A stretch of 64,000 bases of DNA from Cyclobacteriaceae bacterium (lineage in GTDB: Bacteria; Bacteroidota; Bacteroidia; Cytophagales; Cyclobacteriaceae). The translations under genes and the position numbers were made by a program. Shown one piece after another: positions 54,617-62,545 of the stretch. The stretch is taken from contig JALHOT010000017.1 in NCBI GenBank assembly GCA_022842845.1, positions 1 to 64,000 on the forward strand. Reading direction: 5' to 3'. The notes beneath the pieces were generated by a model. That model did no database searches, was not told the DNA's origin, and was given only the letters and a program-made list of their open reading frames with translations. Within the stretch, counting starts at the first letter, position 1. Each line of letters starts with the position of its first letter.

Positions 54617-55039
54617 TTATAAGCTGTTAATGTCAATATCATTTAATAATTCGTCCAGATCACCATCAGGCATAGATAATTTAAAAACAGATTGCTCCAG
54701 GCTATCTGCTTCAGCACCATTAGGATTCATCTCTTCTATAAAATCCTCATAACTCAACGCATCCGCATCGGCCAGATAATCCATCAATTCTATGGTTTCA
54801 ATTTGGGCCAGTAGCATTTCTGACTTGCTGTCATCCTCGCTATTGTTTAGCCACCAGATGCCGGCAATCGCCAAGATCAATACAGGTAGCGCCAATTGCC
54901 AGGAATAACGAAATACGGGTCTTTCGAATAACCCTGGCTTTTGTTCCAAGCGGGCGCTGATTTGGGCTGGTAATCGCTCAAAATAGCCCTCTGGTGTTGT
55001 AAAGGGGTCTTTCTTGGGGATTTCGTCTAGTTTTTTCAT
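54617..55039 (-). CDS. Membrane-bound anti-sigma-like protein
   Basis: The 140-residue protein has a short cytoplasmic N-terminus (KKDPFTTPEGYFERLPAQIS), one TM segment at about residues 48-66 (LALPVLILAIAGIWWLNN) and an acidic C-terminal domain (DGDLDELLNDIDINSL). The PEGYFERLP motif and single TM are typical of anti-sigma-like proteins following ECF sigma genes in Bacteroidota. It lacks a visible zinc-binding HxxxCxxC motif. It lies 40 bp after the sigma gene and directly upstream of the Spy-like gene. Confidence 0.75.
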   Translation of the reverse strand: MKKLDEIPKKDPFTTPEGYFERLPAQISARLEQKPGLFERPVFRYSWQLALPVLILAIAGIWWLNNSEDDSKSEMLLAQIETIELMDYLADADALSYEDFIEEMNPNGAEADSLEQSVFKLSMPDGDLDELLNDIDINSL

Positions 55040-55079
55040 TTTCTTAAGACTTTGACTATAAAGTAGCTCCAGGGTTTAA

Positions 55080-55616
55080 TCAGTGGCTTATAATATCTTC
55101 AATCTTTTTTACGGCATGGTGATAACTGGCTTTTAGGGCACCTACGCTGGTTTGGGTGATTTCAGCCATTTGTTCGTAAGACAGATCATCAAAATATTTC
55201 ATATTGAACACGAGGCGCTGTTTATCAGGAAGTTGAAGCAAGGCTTTTTGTAGTTTCATCTGTATTTCATCTCCGCTAAGTCCTGGCTGCATGTCAAGTT
55301 TGGCATTGAGTTCGCCCACTACATCGCCTATCGGCAAAAAGAAACGCCTCTTTTTCTTTTGCAGAAAGCTGAGACATTCATTGGTGGCAATGCGGTAAAT
55401 CCAGGTGAAAAGCTGGGCATCTTCTCTGAATGAATCGATGTGTTTGTGAATTTTTATGAAGACTTCTTGTGTGAGATCATCCGCATCATCATGGTCAATT
55501 ACCATTTTTCGTACATGCGCATACACTCGCCTTTGGTAGGTACGTACCAGCATATTAAAGCCATAATTCCGGGTTCCCGGATCTTTGATCTTACTGAGTA
55601 AGTCCTGGTCTTCCAA
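55080..55616 (-). CDS. ECF sigma factor
   Basis: The 178-residue protein has sigma region 2 (about 20-90, VRTYQRRVYAHVRKMVIDHD, DLTQEVFIKIHKHIDSF, TWIYRIATNECLSFLQ) and region 4 (about 120-175, LPDKQRLVFNMKYFDDLSYE, QMAEITQTSVGALKASYHHA). It directs RNA polymerase to alternative promoters, here probably its own operon with the anti-sigma-like, Spy-like and barrel genes. The upstream region (55617-55850) has no obvious TAnnTTTG box, as expected if it is autoregulated through an ECF-type promoter; that is inference. Confidence 0.92.
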   Translation of the reverse strand: MEDQDLLSKIKDPGTRNYGFNMLVRTYQRRVYAHVRKMVIDHDDADDLTQEVFIKIHKHIDSFREDAQLFTWIYRIATNECLSFLQKKKRRFFLPIGDVVGELNAKLDMQPGLSGDEIQMKLQKALLQLPDKQRLVFNMKYFDDLSYEQMAEITQTSVGALKASYHHAVKKIEDIISH

Positions 55617-55854
55617 GTGGTGGATGTATTGTTTTGAAATTTAGATTGTTTTTGGGATAAAAGGTTTAAAGGTTCAAAAGAAAAAATACAGAGCCTGTCC
55701 ATATATGTATTTAACAGGTCTTTGAGGTTTTAATCTTGTCCTGCTGAAGATCATCTGCCAACATGGGGTTCATCATTTACAAATCAAGAGGTGTTTTGTA
55801 GTTTTTACATGCTATCAAAACATAATTCACAAGACTTATAAACGATCAATAGTT

Positions 55855-56439
55855 ATGAAAACGCTATATGTGAGGCTATTGCATGCCGCAATGTTTGTCA
55901 TAATCATGATAAGCCTCGGTTGTGAAGAAGAGGAAGTACAAGCGCCAGATCGCTATTCTTTCTGGAAGGGTGACATCACTAATTTCTATTACACGTTGGA
56001 TATTAACGATGCCAGAACCCATAAGGTAACTGGTAAGCCCTACATGATTTTAGAATACGATCCTGTAAACAATCAACCGCTGAAATGCGAGTTTGGTTTG
56101 AGTGAGGCCAAGAATGAATACTTGCCGGGGGCTGAGATGCCCATACCGGAGCCTTTCTTATCAGCCAATGGATTTGATTATGCCGATAGGCTCAACCTTA
56201 CGGGCTCTGTTTCTTTGCTTTGCAGCTGGGCAACGATTGATAAGAAGGCAAGCTTGCCTTCCGGTGATATACAATTTGAAGTCAGTCTATCAAATGGTGA
56301 AACCTATCATTTTGTTTATACTCCCAATATGATGGAAGGAGAGATTCGCAATCCCAATGCCAGCTGGTCAGATCGTGTTTCTGATGCAAAAGCTTTCAAA
56401 CTTACCAGGCGCTTTAATAGTAATACGGTTGATGACTAG
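55855..56439 (+). CDS. Lipoprotein of unknown function
   Basis: The 194-residue product has a lipoprotein signal (LLHAAMFVIIMISLGC, Cys23) followed by an acidic stretch (EEEEVQAPDR) and a beta-rich domain (YSFWKGDITNFYYTLDINDA, GKPYMILEYDPVNN, GDIQFEVSLSNGETYHFVYT). I do not recognise a family. The gene stands alone between divergent and convergent neighbours; a clear promoter is not visible, but an A/T-rich region precedes it. Confidence 0.72.
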   Translation: MKTLYVRLLHAAMFVIIMISLGCEEEEVQAPDRYSFWKGDITNFYYTLDINDARTHKVTGKPYMILEYDPVNNQPLKCEFGLSEAKNEYLPGAEMPIPEPFLSANGFDYADRLNLTGSVSLLCSWATIDKKASLPSGDIQFEVSLSNGETYHFVYTPNMMEGEIRNPNASWSDRVSDAKAFKLTRRFNSNTVDD

Positions 56440-56494
56440 CTTTGACCTGGCTTAATCCATTGCGTTGGTTGTTAATGTAAAAGAGGATTTCCCA

Positions 56495-57211
56495 TCAAAT
56501 GCCCATTTTATCCTTGAACTTCACACTTTGTCGCTGACTTAAATCGATTTTGATACCTCCCTGCAATTCGACCTGTAGTGTATTGCTAAAGTATGGTATG
56601 ATGTTTTTCACGAAAGAAATATTAAACATCTGTTGACGACTGGCGCGGAAGAAGAATTCGCTTGGTAACTTTTCTTCCAGGTAATTAAGTGATTTATGCA
56701 GCAGTGGTTTTTTGTCCTGGTAATATACACGGGTATAGTTACCCACGCTTTCAATAAAATAAATTTCTGATAGAGGAACAAAGAAGCACTGCTCTCCATC
56801 TTTAATGAAAATACGTTTTTGAATGGTCAGTTTTTCCTCACTCGTTTTTGATTCACTGAATTTCCGCTTTACTCTGTTAATCGCTTCGGCTAAGCGATCA
56901 GGATTCACTGGTTTTAAAATATAATCCAACGCGTTGACATCAAAAGCCTTAATAGCAAACTGGTCATACGCGGTTACAAAAATCACCTCCGGGGCTTCAT
57001 CCAGTTCACTTAATAGATCAAACCCTGTCTTACCCGGCATGTTAATATCCAGAAAGATAAGCTGAGGATTCAATTCTTGTATTTTAGCAAGCGCTTCTTG
57101 GGCGTCATAACTTACAGCCACCACCTCAATGTCTTCATGGTTTTTCAACATGCTTTGAAGTTCGGCAACAGCCAGCGGTTCATCGTCCACTATAATTGTC
57201 TTGATGCTCAT
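56495..57211 (-). CDS. LytTR-family response regulator
   Basis: The 238-residue protein has a receiver domain (IIVDDEPLA acidic pocket, phospho-acceptor Asp in LIFLDINMPG, FVTAYDQFAIKAFDVNALDY with Thr and the Lys in ILKPVNPDR) and a C-terminal LytTR DNA-binding domain (about 130-238, QKRIFIKDGEQCFFVPLSEI, FFRASRQQMFNISFVKNI). LytTR regulators control envelope, adhesion or peptide-system genes. The start overlaps the kinase stop by 4 bp (ATGA), so kinase and regulator are coupled. It is the closest regulator to the protease cluster that begins at 58513. Confidence 0.94.
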   Translation of the reverse strand: MSIKTIIVDDEPLAVAELQSMLKNHEDIEVVAVSYDAQEALAKIQELNPQLIFLDINMPGKTGFDLLSELDEAPEVIFVTAYDQFAIKAFDVNALDYILKPVNPDRLAEAINRVKRKFSESKTSEEKLTIQKRIFIKDGEQCFFVPLSEIYFIESVGNYTRVYYQDKKPLLHKSLNYLEEKLPSEFFFRASRQQMFNISFVKNIIPYFSNTLQVELQGGIKIDLSQRQSVKFKDKMGI

Positions 57212-58251
57212 GGCTCAATTATTTCTATTCGCCCGCTTACTTCTCCATTATTTTCTGAAAGCTGAAATGAAGCCCGTTCACCAAAAAGATAGTGCAATCG
57301 TCTTTTAATGTTTTGTAAACCAAGTCCCAACTGTTCGCTCATGGTTATTCTACCAGGATTAGTTATTTCAATAAACCAGCCAGAAGCCTTTAAGTTTGCA
57401 TTTACCTTTAAGACACATTCACCCGACTGCTTTGCAACACCATGTTTGATGGCATTTTCTGCCAAAGTTAAAATGCTGGCTGGAGGTATTAGCTTATGTA
57501 GGGTGCTGTCATCTATGAGGTATTGCACCTGCAAGCGATTTCCAAATCGAATTTGTTCTAAAGCTAAATACTTCTTGACCTCTTCTATTTCATCGTGAAA
57601 GGGAATAAGAGATTGGTTTCCGTAGTTAAGGGTGAAGCGCAATAACTCACTTAATTTAACAATGGCATCTTTACTTTTTTCCTGATCAATCGATACTAAT
57701 GCTTTAATGGAGTTGAGGGCGTTAAATAGAAAATGTGGATTTAGTTGTGTTTTTAGTAGTTCCAATTCGGCAATGCGTGCAACAGTTTCTGACTTCAGTT
57801 TCTCCTTTTCAATTTTGCGGGCACGTTCCAAAATATGGTACATAAAGTAAAGAATTACCCATACCCCTACATATCGCATCCAATTAATCGTACCGCTTAG
57901 GAGACCAATGAAAGAAAATATTTCACTGGCGCCTGCCGGGTCTTGAATTATGTTTGGTAAGTAAAAAAGAAGGTTTATTAAAACTGACATGAGGAGGCTT
58001 GAGGCAAAAGCCAGCATCCATATATTTCTAGGGCGCCAATCGAAAACATTCAGCTTTCTGATTACAAATCTAAACAAGTGGGTGACGATTAATCCCAGAA
58101 TGGCTCCATAGCCAAATAAGAAGATAAATCCCCAATCAAATTTCTGTACAATAAAAAAGGTGTAGTTTGTAACCTCAATACCCACCATGCTCAGCCATCC
58201 AAAAAGGGTTAGCAGCCAGTAAAGTCGAGTTTCGGTCCGTGGTGTAGTCAT
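57208..58251 (-). CDS. LytS-type sensor histidine kinase
   Basis: The 347-residue protein has four N-terminal TM helices (about 10-150), a short coiled coil, and the His_kinase (PF06580-type) domain with LKTQLNPHFLFNALNSIKAL (phospho-acceptor His), then an HATPase-like end with LTLAENAIKHGVAK (N box) and LGLGLQNIKRRLHYLFG (G box). No sensor domain beyond the membrane segment is visible. It is the partner of the overlapping LytTR regulator and is divergent from the protease gene at 58513 across a 261-bp spacer. Confidence 0.92.
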   Translation of the reverse strand: MTTPRTETRLYWLLTLFGWLSMVGIEVTNYTFFIVQKFDWGFIFLFGYGAILGLIVTHLFRFVIRKLNVFDWRPRNIWMLAFASSLLMSVLINLLFYLPNIIQDPAGASEIFSFIGLLSGTINWMRYVGVWVILYFMYHILERARKIEKEKLKSETVARIAELELLKTQLNPHFLFNALNSIKALVSIDQEKSKDAIVKLSELLRFTLNYGNQSLIPFHDEIEEVKKYLALEQIRFGNRLQVQYLIDDSTLHKLIPPASILTLAENAIKHGVAKQSGECVLKVNANLKASGWFIEITNPGRITMSEQLGLGLQNIKRRLHYLFGERASFQLSENNGEVSGRIEIIEP

Positions 58252-58468
58252 GCTTGTCTTGTAAAGATGCTTAATTCAGCATAAAAATAATGCAATGCTA
58301 TGATGAACGCAGAAATTTAAGGACAAGCGCATAGTGCTGAAATATAGCTTTTTTTAACCCCTTAAACTGACTATTCTTCCTGGGCTAAGCTTCACTTTCC
58401 AGCTGCACATTTTTCTGCATTCGTCCGTTTCAATCTGCACTCATGTATTCCTTTAACGAGGCAGCTAC

Positions 58469-58489
58469 GCTTCGAAATACATTTGAAGC
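58469..58489. promoter_or_regulatory. Imperfect inverted repeat upstream of the S8 protease gene
   Basis: gcttcgaaatacatttgaagc has gcttc...gaagc arms and sits 24 nt before the ATG at 58513, in the spacer that separates the LytTR pair from the protease genes. It may be an operator or a 5'-UTR hairpin. Arms are only partly matched. Confidence 0.3.
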
Positions 58490-58512
58490 ATAAATCAAAT
58501 AAAAGGAATACT

Positions 58513-60408
58513 ATGAAATTAAATATCAAAAACTTCATGTTCCGGATGATCATTTGGATCATGATCGGAATGAACACACCGACTGCGGCCCAAAAGATTA
58601 AAATTACGCGTGCTGATGAACTGCCAAGAAGAACCATTGATCTGTCGGGCAATGTAAAAGACATTTATAACAATGACGCGCTGATTCGTACGATAGCAGA
58701 TCAGATTTATGCTAATGCTGAGGATGATTTAAACAAGTACGACATTCAGGACAAATCTACCCTCACGGGTTATTATTCAGTTTTGATGTTGATTGATTTC
58801 AGCCGCAGAGATTTTGACAAAGTTTTAGAAAATACCGTATTGGTAAAGAGCCTTCAGGATAAAGAGGAAGATCGCGCTACCCTCGGTCTTTTTACTACAG
58901 CCTATATTCAGGCATTTAAACAAACGAATTCAACATCAACTGATGAATTTAAGCAAGCTTATAAAGTGGCCTTCACCAATTTACTTAATGCAGTTGACAA
59001 GAAATATGCAAAAAAATATGTGGACCAAACAAAATTGAGCCTCACACTTCTCAATCCTGAACGCTCCTTGGTCGGATTAGAAACACAACTTCAACCATTT
59101 ATCGATAATGGAAAAGGTAAAGTACCAGAGAACGTTGTAACGAGTATTATTTTAACACGCTTTTCTTTGGATATGCGCTTGCCATTAAAAGATCAGTCAC
59201 TTGAGGTACTTGAAAACTGGCTTTCAAAAAATAAGGATGAAGTGAATGAAATTGTAAAAGTTGACTATTGGAAAGACCGAAACATCAATTTAAATGAAAA
59301 GGAAAGTAAGAATGAGATAATCATTGCCGTTTGGGATACTGGAGTAGACCCTATTCCTTATGGAAATTCTATGTGGGTAAATAAGAAAGAAATCGAAGGC
59401 AATAATAAAGATGATGATAGGAATGGTTTTATCGATGACGTAAATGGTATTGCTTTCGATATTGATAACAAGCCAACCACTGGTCCACTGATTGAAAAGC
59501 GGAAATTAACATATGAAGTGAAAGACCTTCAACGCTGGATGAAAGGAGCGATGGATTTGCAGAATGGCATCCAATCGAGCGAAGGCGCTGAATTTCAACA
59601 AAAGGTAGTTGCATTAAAACCCGAAGAGGGTGTTCCGTTTCAGGAAGATTTGAGCTGGTATAGCACGTATGCGCACGGTACACATGTGGCTGGTATTGCA
59701 GTAAGTGGCAATCCATCTGCTAAGATTCTTTTCTCACGCATAACATACGATACAAAAGTAAAACCACGCCTGTATACGGATGACACACAGTCGAACATGG
59801 CATCAATGTTCACCAAGGCTGTGACTTACTTCAAGCAAAATAATGTTCGGGTCGTAAACATGAGTTGGCGCTACAATTCTGCAGCGTATGAAGCTGTACT
59901 CGCCATGTATGGTGTGGGTAAAGATGAGGAAGAAAGAAAAGCGATCGCTAAAAAGTGGTTTGAAGCAGAGCGTAAAGCATTGCGTGATGCCTTTGCATCT
60001 GCCCCGGAAATTCTTTTCATATGTGGAAGCGGTAACGAAAATAATGATGCAAACTTTGCAGATTATATCCCTGCTGGTATTGACTTACCCAACGTAATTA
60101 CCGTAGGAGCAGTAAATGATGAAGGCAAGCGTACTTCATTTACTACAGAAGGTAAAAGCGTAGACTTCTACGCCAATGGCTACGAAATTGAAAGCCATGT
60201 GCCTGGAGGCGACCGCATGAAATTCAGCGGAACGTCCATGGCCTCTCCACAGGTGGCGAACTTAACAGCAAAAATGCTGGCCATAAATCCGAAATTATCT
60301 CCGACAGAAATGATCAGTATCATCAAGAGTACTTCTACACCTGACCCGGAAGGAAAGGGCTTGTTGCTCATACATCCTAAAAATGCTATTGATAAAATCA
60401 AAAAGTAA
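58513..60408 (+). CDS. S8 subtilisin-like serine protease, exported
   Basis: ATG at 58513 (MKLNIKNFMFRMIIWIMIGM) follows an aaaaggaata leader and gives a signal peptide; an earlier in-frame ATG at 58483 is less likely. The 631-residue protein has a helical N-terminal part of about 265 residues, then the S8 domain with catalytic Asp275 (AVWDTGVD), His388 (YAHGTHVAGIA), oxyanion Asn (CGSGNENND) and Ser575 (FSGTSMASPQ). A DDDRNGFIDD loop close to Asp275 looks calcium binding. The 230-odd residue N-terminus is longer than a usual inhibitor prodomain. It starts a five-gene plus-strand run to 63718 (1-bp gap to the next gene), suggesting that proteolytic processing is the theme of the cluster. Confidence 0.93.
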   Translation: MKLNIKNFMFRMIIWIMIGMNTPTAAQKIKITRADELPRRTIDLSGNVKDIYNNDALIRTIADQIYANAEDDLNKYDIQDKSTLTGYYSVLMLIDFSRRDFDKVLENTVLVKSLQDKEEDRATLGLFTTAYIQAFKQTNSTSTDEFKQAYKVAFTNLLNAVDKKYAKKYVDQTKLSLTLLNPERSLVGLETQLQPFIDNGKGKVPENVVTSIILTRFSLDMRLPLKDQSLEVLENWLSKNKDEVNEIVKVDYWKDRNINLNEKESKNEIIIAVWDTGVDPIPYGNSMWVNKKEIEGNNKDDDRNGFIDDVNGIAFDIDNKPTTGPLIEKRKLTYEVKDLQRWMKGAMDLQNGIQSSEGAEFQQKVVALKPEEGVPFQEDLSWYSTYAHGTHVAGIAVSGNPSAKILFSRITYDTKVKPRLYTDDTQSNMASMFTKAVTYFKQNNVRVVNMSWRYNSAAYEAVLAMYGVGKDEEERKAIAKKWFEAERKALRDAFASAPEILFICGSGNENNDANFADYIPAGIDLPNVITVGAVNDEGKRTSFTTEGKSVDFYANGYEIESHVPGGDRMKFSGTSMASPQVANLTAKMLAINPKLSPTEMISIIKSTSTPDPEGKGLLLIHPKNAIDKIKK

Positions 60409-60409
60409 T

Positions 60410-60913
60410 ATGAATAAGTTAACATGGAATAAAACGGGCGATGCGTACTTTCTCTCATCGCCCACTGAAGAGATGGTGAAACTTCAGTTTGAACTCAACA
60501 GCAATACCCTATTTTGGTTGAACCATGAAGTCTATGAAGTGAAACGCGCTGGTTTTTGGAATCAACGCTATACGGTTTATAAAAACAGTCAAGAGTTGTT
60601 ATCAGTGTCACATAATTTCTGGGGCAGCAAAGGCACTATAAAATTTTCTGATGGCACCCAGTATACAATTGATTACAAATACAAAAACACATTAACGCTT
60701 CAGTTTTTAGAAGGTAGTACAGAAATACTTAGTTACCATGTAGCTACTGATAACGGGAGATCTGAGACTGTTTTTAATCTAGGCTTTGCATTACTTGATG
60801 CTGAGCGCCTTCTGTTACTCGCTACTTTAGGCATGGTAATGTTTCAGAGTATTTTTAATGAGTTTAAGGAGGATGATGGCAGCTTATTACTGATATCAAC
60901 AGTTGGATCTTAA
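60410..60913 (+). CDS. Unknown beta-rich protein (tubby/LURP-like pattern)
   Basis: The ATG at 60410 lies one base after the protease stop and is preferred to an in-frame start at 60383 inside the protease gene. The 167-residue product has no signal peptide. It consists of short beta-strand repeats (LFWLNHEVYEVKRAGFWNQR, YTVYKNSQELLSVSHNFWGS, KGTIKFSDGTQYTIDYKYKN), a pattern like tubby/LURP-type scramblase folds, ending with one hydrophobic helix (LLLLATLGMVMFQSIF). The resemblance is by eye only. It is in the middle of the protease run and likely co-transcribed with both flanking protease genes. Confidence 0.7.
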   Translation: MNKLTWNKTGDAYFLSSPTEEMVKLQFELNSNTLFWLNHEVYEVKRAGFWNQRYTVYKNSQELLSVSHNFWGSKGTIKFSDGTQYTIDYKYKNTLTLQFLEGSTEILSYHVATDNGRSETVFNLGFALLDAERLLLLATLGMVMFQSIFNEFKEDDGSLLLISTVGS

Positions 60914-60932
60914 AGTAGGTAAACATAAATAA

Positions 60933-62117
60933 ATGTTACAGAAGATTGTAAGACACATAAAAATAGCAGTAATGGATAAGAAAAAGTTGAGAAAGACAAT
61001 TTCCACAGTTGTTCTGATGGTTTTGGGAGGCGGTGTGGGATTCCTTGCCGCAAAATTTGGAATGGAAGCAGCCCATATGGCAAGTGCCAGTCAGGTAATA
61101 GTATTTATTATTTTCATTTTACCGATTTTCTTCTTGGTTATAGGCATTCATGAAGCAGGACATGCACTTGCAGGCTCGTTGGTAAACTTTGAATTTAGGA
61201 TGTATATGGTAGGTCCCTTTATGTGGGATAAAGAAGAACGTGGATGGAAATTTAAGTGGAATAAAAATCTCAATGTATCCGGAGGAATGGTTATCTGTTT
61301 GCCATCTACTACAGAAAATCTTCCTAAACGCTATTCGATTTATGCGCTGGTTGGTCCTGCGGCAAGTTTAATGTTTGCTGCCATTGCTTTTGGTGCCAAA
61401 ATGACGATCGCGACAATTAATGTACATAATAGCTTATGGTTGGATGTAATCATAATGCTGTTCACACTGATGAGTTTTCTATCGCTCCTAATTTTTATTT
61501 TAACCATAATACCTTTGCACACAGGCGGATTCTATACCGATGGAGCACGCGCCTGGCATTTTTTACGAGGTGGCGATACAGCGCGCTTTGAAACTTTATT
61601 GATGAAAACCATTTCGAGTGCAGCCGGTGGAATACGGCCTAGATTGCTGAACAAAGAAGAAATCAATGAAGCATTGATACTGGCTAATAAGCTAGATAGT
61701 CATATGAAAGTGTATGTCCTCTACTATGTGTACCATTTTGCCTTTGATGAAGGTAGGTATGATGAAGCAGAAGTATACCTAAAGAATTATCTGGCAGAAT
61801 TGGAAAGTATTCCTAAGGGAGTACGGGGCAGCGTATTCCTAGATGCAGCATTCTTTTATGCCTATGCACGAAAGGATCTTGCTCAGGCCGAGCTGTATTG
61901 GAAACAATATGAACCATCTGCTATTATACCAAAAGCACAAGTTTTGTTAACTGAAGCAGCTATACAGGGCCTCTATAACGATACAGCGAGTGTTTTATCT
62001 ACGGTTGATAAGGCTATCAAAGAAATACCTAATATGATGGATAGAGGGGCCGGCATTGCATGGCATGAAAAATTAGTGGAATTGAAAAACTGGCATCATT
62101 CACTTCAAATAAGATAA
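60933..62117 (+). CDS. M50-like intramembrane metalloprotease with TPR-like tail
   Basis: The 394-residue membrane protein has HEAGH at residues 73-77 inside a TM segment (FFLVIGIHEAGHALAGSL) and a second metal motif of the IPLHTGGFYTDG type near residue 200, the DG of site-2 proteases. Four to five TM segments fill residues 20-190. The C-terminal 170 residues are helical and TPR-like (YYVYHFAFDEGRYDEAEVYL, AFFYAYARKDLAQAELYWKQ). An ATG at 60972 is an alternative start. M50 proteases cleave inside the membrane, usually to release a regulator or mature a peptide. Its gene is 19 bp after the previous one and 2 bp before the small repeat gene. Confidence 0.88.
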   Translation: MLQKIVRHIKIAVMDKKKLRKTISTVVLMVLGGGVGFLAAKFGMEAAHMASASQVIVFIIFILPIFFLVIGIHEAGHALAGSLVNFEFRMYMVGPFMWDKEERGWKFKWNKNLNVSGGMVICLPSTTENLPKRYSIYALVGPAASLMFAAIAFGAKMTIATINVHNSLWLDVIIMLFTLMSFLSLLIFILTIIPLHTGGFYTDGARAWHFLRGGDTARFETLLMKTISSAAGGIRPRLLNKEEINEALILANKLDSHMKVYVLYYVYHFAFDEGRYDEAEVYLKNYLAELESIPKGVRGSVFLDAAFFYAYARKDLAQAELYWKQYEPSAIIPKAQVLLTEAAIQGLYNDTASVLSTVDKAIKEIPNMMDRGAGIAWHEKLVELKNWHHSLQIR

Positions 62118-62119
62118 CA

Positions 62120-62425
62120 ATGAACCAAATAATATTACTATTACTCTTGTTTCTAACGGTTTCAACATTTAGGGTACAAAACGAAGTATTCGAAAAAGGT
62201 TCAGGTAAAGAGAAGTGGCGTTTAACAGGCAAATGTTCAGGTGACTCTATCCTCCAATTACAACCTGGTAAAAACAATTGGAAATTGGTACGTAGAATTG
62301 AAAACGGTTTGCAATATAAAAGACGACTTGGGAAGGATGTTTGGCCCGTTGTTGGAAAATATCAAGAGGGATTGGTATATCAGAGGTCAATGAACCAGGA
62401 TACTTGGAGCGTCCCCGGAAAATAA
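62120..62425 (+). CDS. Small exported protein of 21-residue repeats
   Basis: The 101-residue product has a signal peptide (MNQIILLLLLFLTVSTFRV). The mature part holds three full and one partial 21-residue units, each with a Trp at position 4: KEKWRLTGK, KNNWKLVRR, KDVWPVVGK and QDTWSVPGK, with GLxYxR in the second half of units 2 and 3. It is rich in Lys/Arg and Trp. The start is 2 bp after the M50 stop, so it is coupled to that gene. Function is unknown; position between two proteases makes it a candidate substrate, by inference. Confidence 0.72.
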   Translation: MNQIILLLLLFLTVSTFRVQNEVFEKGSGKEKWRLTGKCSGDSILQLQPGKNNWKLVRRIENGLQYKRRLGKDVWPVVGKYQEGLVYQRSMNQDTWSVPGK

Positions 62426-62545
62426 GAAGCTTGTGAAGCTGACGAAGATACTTTGTTACTGTATTTAGATCAAAGTGATTCCAGCTTTGTTCTTGTACTT
62501 TAAGTTTGTTTTTAAAACAAGTAGATTTAACTTATATTTTGCATC

